From the NCBI GenBank assembly GCA_019746155.1, contig JAIESJ010000052.1, forward strand, positions 1 to 6,842: a DNA stretch of 6,842 bases, in the 5' to 3' direction. Both the position numbers and the translations under genes were made by a program. Below the pieces are notes generated by a model, which worked only from the letters and a program-made list of their open reading frames with translations, was not told where the DNA came from and searched no databases. Positions 1 through 5,602 of the stretch are shown here, piece after piece. Source of the stretch: Burkholderiales bacterium (GTDB lineage: Bacteria; Pseudomonadota; Gammaproteobacteria; Burkholderiales; SG8-41). The number at the start of each line of letters is the position of its first letter. The stretch's first letter is position 1.

Positions 1-1030
1 ACGTCAGCTTCATGACGCCCACTTTCTGCCCGGCGCTGATCGGCGCCAGCAGCGGTTGCAGGCTTTCCACGCTTGCGTTGAGTTTGTCGGCCTGGCCCCT
101 GGGCAGGCTGAGGTAGAGGTCGTCCGCGAAACCGGCCCTGACGCTGTTGCCGCTGCCTTTCCAGACTTGCAGTGTAACGACCGGCTGGTTTTTTTCATAG
201 AGCCGCACGCTGTCGTAGAACTGGAAGCCGTAATTGAGCAGCTTCTGGCTTTCGGTGGCGCGCGCCGATTCGGAGGCGGCGCCGAGCACGACCGAGAGCA
301 GGCGCTGTCCCCCGCGCTTCGCCGAGGTGATCAGGCAGTAACCGGCGTTCTCCGTATAACCGGTTTTCATGCCGTCCACCGTGGCATCCAGCCATAGCAG
401 GCGGTTGCGGTTGGCCTGCGTGATGTTGTTGTAGCGGAACTCCTTGAGCGAATACAGCGGGTAATACTCGGGAAAGTCGCGGATGATCGCGGCCGCCAGC
501 AGCGCGAGATCATGAGCCGTCGAGTAATGCTGCGGATGCGGCAACCCCGTCGAATTCATGAAATGGGTGTTCTTCATGCCCAGCCGCTGCGCTTCGCGGT
601 TCATCATCTGCGCGAACACATCTTCGCTGCCGGCAATCGCTTCGGCAAGGGCGATGCAGGCATCATTGCCCGACTGCACGATCATGCCGCGGAGCAGCTC
701 GTCGACCGTGACCGGTTTCCTGGGCTCGATAAACATGCGCGAGCCTTCGGCGCGCCACGCGCGCTCGGAAACCGCCACCGTTTGATCGGGCCGGATCGTT
801 TTTTGCCTGAGCGCGGAGAACGTGAGATAGGCGGTCATCAGCTTGGTGAGCGACGCCGGCTCGACGCGCTCATCCGGGTTCTGGCTCGCCAGCGGCTGCC
901 CGCTGTTGAAATCGAGCAGCAGATAAGCCTTGGCTGCAATCGGCGGCGGGGCGGGAACCGGGGTTGCGGCTTGTTGCGCGAACGGCGATTGAGGCAACAG
1001 CAGGACTACCAGGGCAATAATCAGTCGCAT
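1..1030 (-). CDS. dacC: D-alanyl-D-alanine carboxypeptidase (PBP5/6 family), C-terminus cut by window edge
   Basis: A periplasmic penicillin-binding protein that removes the terminal D-Ala from peptidoglycan pentapeptides. 343 codons are visible and no stop is reached; the family is usually about 380-400 residues, so roughly 40 residues are missing. Residues 1-18 form a signal peptide with a likely cut after S-P-F-A. The three serine-peptidase S11 motifs are all present and properly spaced: S60-L-T-K63 (nucleophile S60, base K63), S120-G-N122 and K222-T-G224. The C-terminal PBP5-type beta domain begins around residue 250; the amphipathic membrane anchor would lie outside the window. Start: ATG at 1030 gives a clean signal peptide; an in-frame ATG at 1036 adds only M-V. 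Neither has a clear Shine-Dalgarno. The gene is divergent from the PCuAC gene. The choice between dacA and dacC naming is uncertain; the family call is not. Confidence 0.95.
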   Translation of the reverse strand, partial: MRLIIALVVLLLPQSPFAQQAATPVPAPPPIAAKAYLLLDFNSGQPLASQNPDERVEPASLTKLMTAYLTFSALRQKTIRPDQTVAVSERAWRAEGSRMFIEPRKPVTVDELLRGMIVQSGNDACIALAEAIAGSEDVFAQMMNREAQRLGMKNTHFMNSTGLPHPQHYSTAHDLALLAAAIIRDFPEYYPLYSLKEFRYNNITQANRNRLLWLDATVDGMKTGYTENAGYCLITSAKRGGQRLLSVVLGAASESARATESQKLLNYGFQFYDSVRLYEKNQPVVTLQVWKGSGNSVRAGFADDLYLSLPRGQADKLNASVESLQPLLAPISAGQKVGVMKLT

Positions 1031-1049
1031 GACCATCGGAAAAAGTTTG

Positions 1050-1058
1050 ATTATAACA
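1050..1058 (-). promoter_or_regulatory. Extended -10 promoter element for the carboxypeptidase gene
   Basis: On the minus strand the sequence reads TGTTATAAT, a perfect extended -10 (TGn plus TATAAT). The -35 position 17 bases upstream (GCACCG, 1078-1073) is poor, which an extended -10 can compensate for. Transcription would start near 1043, leaving a leader of only about 6 to 13 bases before the two candidate ATGs. The start site is inferred. Confidence 0.5.
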
Positions 1059-1125
1059 ACACGCGCTTGCGCCGGTGCGGTGGAACTGAAACAATGCACG
1101 CTTTCTGTTTATTCGTTCTAGTGAC

Positions 1126-1130
1126 AGGAG
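1126..1130 (+). promoter_or_regulatory. Ribosome binding site that fixes the GTG start of the PCuAC gene
   Basis: AGGAG lies seven bases before the GTG at 1138. It is the only good Shine-Dalgarno here and no in-frame ATG lies near, so it supports the non-ATG start. Confidence 0.75.
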
Positions 1131-1137
1131 CCGACTG

Positions 1138-1620
1138 GTGAAGTTCATTCGCAAATCATGTACCGCTATTCTGCTCTGCGCGCTGATCACGGCGCCCGCA
1201 ATACCGCTCACGGGGCTTGCCGCGGAAACGGTAAGCGTCAGGAATGCGTGGGCGCGGGCCACCGCGCCAGGGCAGAAAACGGCGGGGGCCTATATGGAAC
1301 TCGTCAGCGATGCCGATGCCTTTCTGATTGCCGTGGCAAGCCCGCTGGCGGGGAAGGCCGAACTGCACAACATGAGCATGGACGCCGGCGTGATGCGGAT
1401 GCGGTCGGCCCAGAAAATCGATTTGCCGGCACAGAAGATGGTGAAGCTCGCGCCCGGCGGCCTGCATGTCATGCTGCTCGATATCAAACAGCCACTCAAG
1501 GAAGGCGACAAGGTGCCGCTGACGCTGACGATTCAGGAGGCCGGCGGGGCGCAATCGACCGTGAAGGTCGAGGCGGAGGTAAGGGCTGTGGGCGGGGCTC
1601 CGGGGCACAGCCACCATTGA
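1138..1620 (+). CDS. Periplasmic copper chaperone, PCuAC domain
   Basis: A 160-residue exported protein of the PCuAC (former DUF461) family, which binds Cu(I) in the periplasm and helps deliver it, typically to the CuA centre of cytochrome c oxidase. Residues 1-29 look like a signal peptide (R5-K6, hydrophobic stretch, cut near L-A-A). The full copper signature is visible with exact spacing: H77, ten residues, M88, 21 residues, H110-X-M112. Extra potential metal ligands are M79, M81, M86 and a C-terminal tail ending H157-S-H-H160. The start is GTG at 1138, with AGGAG seven bases upstream. It ends seven bases before the end of the convergent anti-sigma gene. No Sco/SenC partner or oxidase gene is in the window, so its client is unknown here. 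Family call is firm; the copper-delivery role is from family knowledge. Confidence 0.93.
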   Translation: MKFIRKSCTAILLCALITAPAIPLTGLAAETVSVRNAWARATAPGQKTAGAYMELVSDADAFLIAVASPLAGKAELHNMSMDAGVMRMRSAQKIDLPAQKMVKLAPGGLHVMLLDIKQPLKEGDKVPLTLTIQEAGGAQSTVKVEAEVRAVGGAPGHSHH

Positions 1621-1625
1621 ACGAA

Positions 1626-1643
1626 CGTCAGCGGCCGCTGACG
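1626..1643. repeat. 18-base perfect palindrome at the convergent gene ends
   Basis: CGTCAGCGG followed directly by its reverse complement CCGCTGACG. It lies six bases after the PCuAC stop and contains the stop codon and last residues of the anti-sigma gene. As RNA it would form a 7-bp stem with a GGCC loop. No T-run follows on either strand, so it is not a canonical intrinsic terminator; it could be a weak bidirectional terminator, an RNA-stabilising hairpin or a protein site. Confidence 0.7.
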
Positions 1644-1825
1644 CCGCGCTCGAGATAGCGCTTCATCGCGGCCCGGATGAAATCGAGCTGTTTGCCGAAG
1701 TTGCGGCAGCCGTTGCACATCATCAGGTGCAGGTTGAGCCCGAATTTTTCCCCCAGGCCCAGCGGACGATCCTGGGCCTGGGACAGCAGTTCCGAGACTT
1801 CCTTGCAGTTCGTGAGGATTTTCAT
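1628..1825 (-). CDS. Small zinc-type (zf-HC2) anti-sigma factor
   Basis: A 65-residue protein with the zinc-associated anti-sigma motif H33-X3-C37-X2-C40, preceded by C7 as a likely further ligand. Residues 5-20 (N-C-K-E-V-S-E-L-L-S pattern) and the helix after C40 match the zf-HC2 fold that clamps ECF sigma factors. There is no membrane segment, so it should be cytosolic and could respond directly to oxidants or metals through its Cys/His zinc site. Start choice: the ATG at 1825 overlaps the stop of the sigma gene (ATGA), the classic coupling arrangement; a longer reading upstream would only run through the sigma gene in another frame. The MseR partner of Neisseria sigma-E is the closest described analogue that I know. 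What signal it senses is not shown by the sequence. Confidence 0.88.
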   Translation of the reverse strand: MKILTNCKEVSELLSQAQDRPLGLGEKFGLNLHLMMCNGCRNFGKQLDFIRAAMKRYLERGVSGR

Positions 1826-2424
1826 CGGGATTTTCCGAACCACTGCAAATCCAGGCATTCCCTGAGACTGAGCCTGGCCCGGTGCAACATTACCCAGCAA
1901 TGGGTCGAGGTGATGTCCAGTTCCTTACAGATCTCCTCGGTCGTGAGTTCCATGACTTCGCGCAGGACGAATACGCGCGCGGTTTTCGCGGGCATCAGCC
2001 GGGCGCACGCCTCGAAGGCCTCCCAGAATTTCTTGTTTTCGAACGACAGTTCGGGATTGCCCCAGCTTGCCGGAGGCTGATTCCAGTGGCCGTTCCCGGC
2101 AAACAGGGCGTCGACGAGTTCCGCATCGCTGCGCTCGGCCTCGGCATCGTTTCCGGCAAGCGGCTGCTCGCGTGCGGCGCGCCGCACCCGGTCGACGATC
2201 TTGTGCTTGAGTATGCCGGTAAGCCAGGTCCTGACGGAGGACTTGCCGGAGAATCCGGCCCTGCCCTCGATGGCGGCGAGCAGGGTTTCCTGCACCACGT
2301 CTTCCGCCGCAGTCTGGTCGCGCAATTGCAGCAGTGCATAGCGCAGCAGATAGCTGCGGAACTGCTCCAGACCGGTGTCGCCGGGGATGGCAGCGTGGTC
2401 ATTATTGGGGTTGGGGGCAGCCAT
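1822..2424 (-). CDS. ECF-family RNA polymerase sigma factor
   Basis: A 200-residue group 4 sigma factor. Region 2 spans about residues 19-85, with the core-binding A-E-D-V-V-Q-E-T stretch at 40-47 and the -10 recognition helix around W67 to R82. Region 4 spans about 130-190, with the helix-turn-helix at T162-R184 and a tail rich in W, C and L (C190, W195, F196). The W-rich linker (G112-H-W, W121, F133-W) is typical of a betaproteobacterial subfamily; I believe it is the one modelled as TIGR02943, which a profile search could confirm. It is first in an operon with its anti-sigma factor, with a 4-base overlap. The start at 2424 is the only reasonable ATG but has no clear Shine-Dalgarno. It is divergent from hsp20 with 158 bases between the starts. 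Possible targets are its own promoter and stress genes; the targets are inferred. Confidence 0.93.
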   Translation of the reverse strand: MAAPNPNNDHAAIPGDTGLEQFRSYLLRYALLQLRDQTAAEDVVQETLLAAIEGRAGFSGKSSVRTWLTGILKHKIVDRVRRAAREQPLAGNDAEAERSDAELVDALFAGNGHWNQPPASWGNPELSFENKKFWEAFEACARLMPAKTARVFVLREVMELTTEEICKELDITSTHCWVMLHRARLSLRECLDLQWFGKSR

Positions 2425-2442
2425 CGAGAACGGATTCAGAAT

Positions 2443-2472
2443 TTCAGATAAATCATCAATCTAGAGATTTCC
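2443..2472 (-). promoter_or_regulatory. Possible ECF-type promoter of the sigma/anti-sigma operon
   Basis: On the minus strand GGAAAT (2472-2467) and TCTGAA (2448-2443) are 18 bases apart. This resembles the sigma-E layout GGAACTT, about 16 bases, TCTGA, with the spacer about one base long. It would start transcription about 12 bases before the sigma ATG and would make the sigma factor self-activating. TATCTG, overlapping the same site, could serve as an ordinary -10. Motif match only. Confidence 0.35.
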
Positions 2473-2509
2473 GGCGCGATGCGCAAGAGGCCGCCTGCCG
2501 CGCCGTGCT

Positions 2510-2538
2510 CTTGAAAAGCCCGGATCGGCTCCTATATT
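2510..2538 (+). promoter_or_regulatory. Heat-shock (sigma-32-like) promoter of hsp20, overlapping a sigma-70-like one
   Basis: CTTGAAA (2510-2516) is an exact sigma-32 -35 box. Thirteen bases later TCCTATAT (2530-2537) matches CCCCATnT at five of seven fixed positions. The same DNA reads as TTGAAA, 16 bases, TATATT (2533-2538), a good sigma-70 promoter. The start of transcription would be near 2545, giving a leader of about 38 bases. Confidence 0.65.
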
Positions 2539-2547
2539 CAGGCTGTC

Positions 2548-2570
2548 GGCGTTTAACGCCAAACCGGTTT
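2548..2570. repeat. Two abutting palindromes in the hsp20 leader
   Basis: GGCGTTTAACGCC (2548-2560, mirrored about T2554) is followed without a gap by AAACCGGTTT (2561-2570), and then at once by the ribosome binding site AAGGAG (2571-2576). Placed just after the predicted transcription start, they could be operator half-sites or a leader hairpin (GGCG/CGCC stem). A role is inferred only. Confidence 0.55.
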
Positions 2571-2582
2571 AAGGAGATGAAA

Positions 2583-3008
2583 ATGGCAAACATCACCCGC
2601 TTCAATTCGTTCAATGATGCGCTTGATGAACTGTTTCGCGGTTTTTTTGTGCGCCCGGTCAGCTTCGAGGGCCCGGTCGCCCCGGCGCAGTTCCGGGTTG
2701 ACGTCACCGAAAGCGATGGCGCCTACACCCTGCGCGCGGAAATTCCGGGCGTGAAAAAAGATGACATCGACATCACGATCGACGGCGATCAGGTTGCGAT
2801 CAGCGCCGAGGTGAAGAACGGGAAGGACGTGAAAGACGGCGAACGCGTGCTGCGCTCCGAGCGCTACTACGGCAAGGTTTATCGCGCCTTTTCGCTCGGC
2901 CAGCCGATCGACGAGTCGGGCGCCAACGCCAGGTACGCTGACGGCGTGCTCGAACTCACGCTGCCGAAAAAAGCGGCGGACAGCGCCAAGCGCATCACGA
3001 TTCAGTAA
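2583..3008 (+). CDS. Hsp20-family small heat-shock protein
   Basis: A 141-residue ATP-independent holdase that keeps unfolding cytosolic proteins soluble. A short N-terminal arm (1-35) contains the F-rich D-E-L-F-R-G-F-F patch, typical of IbpA/Hsp20 class proteins. The alpha-crystallin domain spans about 36-130: V39-D-V, the A52-E-I-P-G56-V turn, and the signature A116-R-Y-A-D-G-V-L123-E-L-T-L-P. The C-terminal extension carries the I138-T-I140 (I-X-I) anchor used in oligomer assembly. Start choice: AAGGAG (2571-2576) is six bases before the ATG at 2583; an ATG at 2577 touches that site and is unlikely. The promoter and leader are described separately. It is divergent from the ECF sigma gene. 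Expression is probably heat-inducible, judging by the promoter. Confidence 0.95.
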   Translation: MANITRFNSFNDALDELFRGFFVRPVSFEGPVAPAQFRVDVTESDGAYTLRAEIPGVKKDDIDITIDGDQVAISAEVKNGKDVKDGERVLRSERYYGKVYRAFSLGQPIDESGANARYADGVLELTLPKKAADSAKRITIQ

Positions 3009-3027
3009 GCCGCCGGCAACGGCAGGC

Positions 3028-3070
3028 AAGGGATGAGTTCTCATATCCGTCATCCTCTTTTGCGTTTTTT
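3028..3070 (+). terminator. Possible intrinsic terminator of hsp20
   Basis: GGATGA (3031-3036) can pair with TCATCC (3050-3055), extended by AAG/CTT around one bulged base. A pyrimidine-rich tract and six T residues (3065-3070) follow. The loop is 13 bases and the stem is only moderately stable, so this is tentative. The rest of 3009-3090 holds nothing else recognisable. Confidence 0.4.
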
Positions 3071-3090
3071 CCTGGTGCCGGTTTTGCATT

Positions 3091-3124
3091 AGGAGTTTGT
3101 CGGGGCTAAGTCCGACAAACTCCT
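3091..3124. repeat. 34-base hairpin element, diverged copy, upstream of argB
   Basis: Perfect 13-bp inverted arms, AGGAGTTTGTCGG (3091-3103) and CCGACAAACTCCT (3112-3124), surround an 8-base loop. It is the same length as the hairpin part of the copies at 5464 and 6786. Compared with their reverse complement it matches at 29 of 34 positions, including the last 17 in a row, so it is inserted in the opposite direction. No T-run follows, so it is not a standard terminator. Possibly a REP-like element. Confidence 0.85.
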
Positions 3125-3140
3125 GGGGCTCATGTAAAAT
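3112..3140 (+). promoter_or_regulatory. Possible argB promoter using the hairpin element as its -35
   Basis: TAAAAT (3135-3140) as -10 is 17 bases after CCGACA (3112-3117), which matches TTGACA at four of six positions and lies within the right arm of the hairpin element. Transcription would start near 3147, 26 bases before the argB ATG. Confidence 0.4.
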
Positions 3141-3172
3141 AGGCGGGCCTGCAAACAACCCCATCCCCGCCG

Positions 3173-4060
3173 ATGTCGCTCACCGCCACCACCGCCGCTG
3201 CCAAAGCCAAGATCCTCGCTGAAGCACTGCCTTATATCCAGCGTTTCCACGGCAAGACCATAGTCGTCAAATACGGCGGCAACGCGATGACCGACGCGAA
3301 GCTCAAAGAGGGGTTCGCGCGCGACGTGGTGCTGCTCAAGGTCGTCGGCATGAACCCGGTGATCGTGCACGGCGGCGGGCCGCAGATCGACGAACTCCTG
3401 AAGCGCGTCGGCAAGAAAGGCGAATTCATCCAGGGCATGCGCGTGACCGACGCCGAAACCATGGACGTGGTGGAGATGGTGCTGGGCGGCCAGGTCAACA
3501 AGGACATCGTCAATCTCATCAACCGCCACGGCGGCCGCGCCGTCGGGCTCACCGGCAAGGACGGCAATTTTATCCGTGCCCGCAAGCTCAGGGTGCGCGG
3601 CAGCGGTGACAGCGAGGAGCTGCTCGACATCGGCCAGGTCGGCGAGGTCGAAAGCATCGACCCGGAAATCGTCAACCTTCTGCATACCCGGAGCTTCATT
3701 CCGGTGATTGCCCCGGTAGGCGTCGGCGCGAACGGCGAGTCGTACAACATCAACGCCGATCTGGTGGCGGGCAAGGTGGCGGAAATCCTCAGGGCCGAGA
3801 AGCTGATCGTGCTGACCAACACGCCCGGCGTGCTCGACAAAAACGGCAATCTGCTGACCGGGCTCACTGCACGCAGGGTCGACGAGTTGTTCGCCGACGG
3901 CACGATTTCGGGCGGCATGCTGCCGAAAATCGGTTCCGCGCTCGAGGCGGTGAAGAACGGCGTCAACACCTGCCACATCATCGACGGCCGCGTCGAGCAC
4001 GCACTGCTGCTCGAAATCCTGACCGACGAGGGTGTCGGTACCCTGATACGCCGGCATTGA
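3173..4060 (+). CDS. argB: Acetylglutamate kinase
   Basis: Phosphorylates N-acetyl-L-glutamate with ATP, the second step of arginine synthesis, in the cytosol. It has 295 residues, the usual betaproteobacterial length. Family landmarks of the amino-acid kinase fold are visible: K33-Y-G-G-N-A-M near the N-terminus (catalytic lysine and phosphate loop), V65-H-G-G-G-P-Q-I72 (substrate/ATP loop), a central I-N-A-D segment, and G-G-M-L-P-K-I-G-S near residue 250, where the second conserved lysine stabilises the transition state. The N-terminal stretch before residue 25 resembles the mobile helix of hexameric, arginine-inhibited enzymes, so feedback by arginine is likely but inferred. The start has no clear Shine-Dalgarno, yet the N-terminus is family-like. 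It leads a same-strand run with the HAD gene and slmA, though 164 bases separate it from the HAD gene. Confidence 0.97.
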   Translation: MSLTATTAAAKAKILAEALPYIQRFHGKTIVVKYGGNAMTDAKLKEGFARDVVLLKVVGMNPVIVHGGGPQIDELLKRVGKKGEFIQGMRVTDAETMDVVEMVLGGQVNKDIVNLINRHGGRAVGLTGKDGNFIRARKLRVRGSGDSEELLDIGQVGEVESIDPEIVNLLHTRSFIPVIAPVGVGANGESYNINADLVAGKVAEILRAEKLIVLTNTPGVLDKNGNLLTGLTARRVDELFADGTISGGMLPKIGSALEAVKNGVNTCHIIDGRVEHALLLEILTDEGVGTLIRRH

Positions 4061-4132
4061 GGTGCAGCCGTGCCGCGGACGGCTTGTTGCGGCATAGGCC
4101 AGTACGGCCATGAAATAATGCGCGGGCCGTAG

Positions 4133-4152
4133 GGCGGGAATCCCTTCCCGCC
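4133..4152. repeat. Strong GC hairpin between argB and the HAD gene
   Basis: GGCGGGAA (4133-4140) and TTCCCGCC (4145-4152) form a perfect 8-bp stem with a TCCC loop. No T-run follows. It may attenuate or separate expression of argB from the genes downstream. Just upstream, TGAAATAAT (4111-4119) resembles an extended -10, so an internal promoter is conceivable, with this hairpin in its leader. A second, smaller stem, GCCGT/ACGGC (4067-4083), directly follows argB. Confidence 0.6.
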
Positions 4153-4224
4153 GGGGTGCTATCCGGCGGTGCCCTCGGTATGCCCGAACCACAACACTTC
4201 CGTAACTTGCAGGCGGGATAAGCG

Positions 4225-4869
4225 ATGGCATGGACGAAGTGCTGGATTTTCGATCTGGACAATACCCTGCACAACGCGACCCCGCATATTTTTCCGCACA
4301 TCAACCGCGCGATGACCGCGTATCTGCAGACGCACCTCGGGCTGGACGAGGCTGCGGCCGGCGAATTGCGGCGCCACTACTGGCAGCGCTATGGCGCAAC
4401 CCTGCTGGGGCTCATGCGCCACCACGATACCGACCCCCTGCATTTTCTGTGGAACACGCACCAGTTTCCGGACCTTGGGCGCATGCTGGTACGCGAGCCG
4501 CAGCTGCGCGCAACACTCAGGCGCCTGCCCGGCAGGAAGTTCGTGTTCTCGAACGCGCCGGTGCACTATTCACGCGCGGTATTGCGGGCGCTCGCGATCG
4601 CCGATCTGTTCGACGACGTGTTTTCCATCGAGCGCACGCGTTACCGGCCCAAGCCGGACAGTTACGGCTTCCTGAGGTTATGCCGCGCTAACCGCCTGCG
4701 GCCGCAGCGTTGTATCATGGTCGAAGACACGGCCGATAATCTGAAGACGGCCAAGCGGCTGGGCATGAAGACCGTGTGGGTGACAAAGACCGCAAGGACG
4801 CCGGGCCATGTCGATTTGAACATCACCAGCCTGGCGCAGTTGCCGCGCGTGCTGGATTGCTTGAAATAA
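4225..4869 (+). CDS. HAD-family pyrimidine 5'-nucleotidase
   Basis: A 214-residue haloacid-dehalogenase-superfamily hydrolase of the SDT1/PHM8-like pyrimidine 5'-nucleotidase type (TIGR01993), expected to dephosphorylate UMP/CMP or damaged pyrimidine nucleotides. All four HAD motifs are present: I, D10-L-D12-N-T-L (nucleophile D10, acid/base D12); II, S109-N110 after the F-V-F strand; III, K143-P144; IV, E167-D168 with D171 for magnesium. The helical C1 cap lies between motifs I and II (about 18-100), with the H21-I-F-P-H-I-N-R stretch typical of this subgroup. It has no signal peptide and should be cytosolic. AGGCGGGA six bases before the ATG is a passable ribosome site. Only eight bases separate its stop from slmA, so those two are almost certainly cotranscribed. 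The substrate is a family inference. Confidence 0.9.
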   Translation: MAWTKCWIFDLDNTLHNATPHIFPHINRAMTAYLQTHLGLDEAAAGELRRHYWQRYGATLLGLMRHHDTDPLHFLWNTHQFPDLGRMLVREPQLRATLRRLPGRKFVFSNAPVHYSRAVLRALAIADLFDDVFSIERTRYRPKPDSYGFLRLCRANRLRPQRCIMVEDTADNLKTAKRLGMKTVWVTKTARTPGHVDLNITSLAQLPRVLDCLK

Positions 4870-4877
4870 GGACCAAA

Positions 4878-5465
4878 ATGGCTGTGAAAACAGGGGAGAG
4901 AAAGGCGCAGATCCTGCAGACGCTGGCGCAGATGCTGGAAGACCCTGCGGCGGAAAAAATCACCACCGCGGCGCTGGCCGCAAGGCTCGACGTCTCGGAG
5001 GCCGCGCTCTACCGCCACTTCAGCGGCAAGGCCCAAATGTTCGAGGGCTTGATCGACTTCATCGAGCAGACCCTGTTTGCGCTCATCAATAAAATCAGCA
5101 GCGACGAAAAAAGCGGCGTGCGCCAGGCCGAGGCGATGATCGCGGTGCTGCTCGGGTTTGCGCAGAAAAACCGCGGCATGACGCGCGTGCTGATCGGCGA
5201 TGCGCTGGTCAACGAGGACGTGCGGTTGCAGGTGCGCATCAACCAGTTGCACGACCGGCTCGAGGCGGCATTGAAGCAGGCCTTGCGCTTCGGCGTGACG
5301 CAGCGGGAAATCGCCGCCGACGCCGACGTCGCGGCGCAGGCCAACATGCTGATGAGCTTTGTGACCGGCCGCTGGCACCAGTTCGCTAAAAGCGGCTTCA
5401 GGCGCGACCCGGTGGAGCTGTGGGCAAAGCAATGGCGCCAGTTGATGGAAGGCGTGATTGCCTAG
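4878..5465 (+). CDS. slmA: Nucleoid occlusion factor SlmA (TetR family)
   Basis: A 195-residue TetR-fold DNA-binding protein that in E. coli binds SBS sites spread over the chromosome and, when bound, breaks FtsZ filaments so that division does not cut the nucleoid. The N-terminal helix-turn-helix is clear (residues 8-56, with I28-T-T-A-A-L-A-A, then V39-S-E-A-A-L-Y-R-H-F48). The following M-F-E-G-L-I-D-F-I-E, the L-L-G-F-A-Q-K-N-R-G-M-T-R stretch and R-I-N-Q-L line up with E. coli SlmA from memory. AAGGA is five bases before the ATG at 4878. An in-frame reading further upstream only overlaps the HAD gene. The TAG stop shares its AG with the first two bases of the 51-base repeat at 5464, so the repeat abuts or has trimmed the gene end. 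Confidence 0.93.
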   Translation: MAVKTGERKAQILQTLAQMLEDPAAEKITTAALAARLDVSEAALYRHFSGKAQMFEGLIDFIEQTLFALINKISSDEKSGVRQAEAMIAVLLGFAQKNRGMTRVLIGDALVNEDVRLQVRINQLHDRLEAALKQALRFGVTQREIAADADVAAQANMLMSFVTGRWHQFAKSGFRRDPVELWAKQWRQLMEGVIA

Positions 5466-5514
5466 GAGTTTGTCGGACTTGGGTTCGACCAACTCCTGAA
5501 ATGAAAAGCACTAA
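5464..5514. repeat. 51-base repeat, first identical copy (hairpin element plus 17-base tail)
   Basis: Its first 34 bases form an imperfect hairpin: AGGAGTTTGTCG pairs with CGACCAACTCCT with one mismatch. A tail GAAATGAAAAGCACTAA follows. All 51 bases recur, unchanged and in the same orientation, at 6786-6836. The identity ends exactly at both edges (T versus G before, G versus T after). Confidence 0.95.
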
Positions 5515-5602
5515 GGAACGGGGTGAAAAGAACGCCATGCCAGTGACGTTGGTTCCGGACAGAATGGTCGCCGGAGAATCATTTGACGCTTGGAGATGAC
5601 GA

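Noticed and set aside
512..1141. 209-codon open frame on the plus strand
   Set aside because: It lies opposite the carboxypeptidase gene, whose three catalytic motifs are intact; the plus-strand translation resembles no family and is rich in R and H.
2334..2582. Upstream in-frame extension of hsp20
   Set aside because: It runs through the divergent sigma gene and the promoter. AAGGAG is correctly spaced only for the ATG at 2583.
3091..3124. The hairpin element as a rho-independent terminator
   Set aside because: The stem is strong, but no T-run follows on either strand at 3124 or 3090. The copies at 5464 and 6786 are not directly followed by T-runs either.
3089..4231. Long 380-codon open frame on the minus strand opposite argB
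   Set aside because: It is the antisense shadow of a complete, well-conserved argB; its His/Asp/Val-rich translation is typical of reading GC-rich genes backwards.
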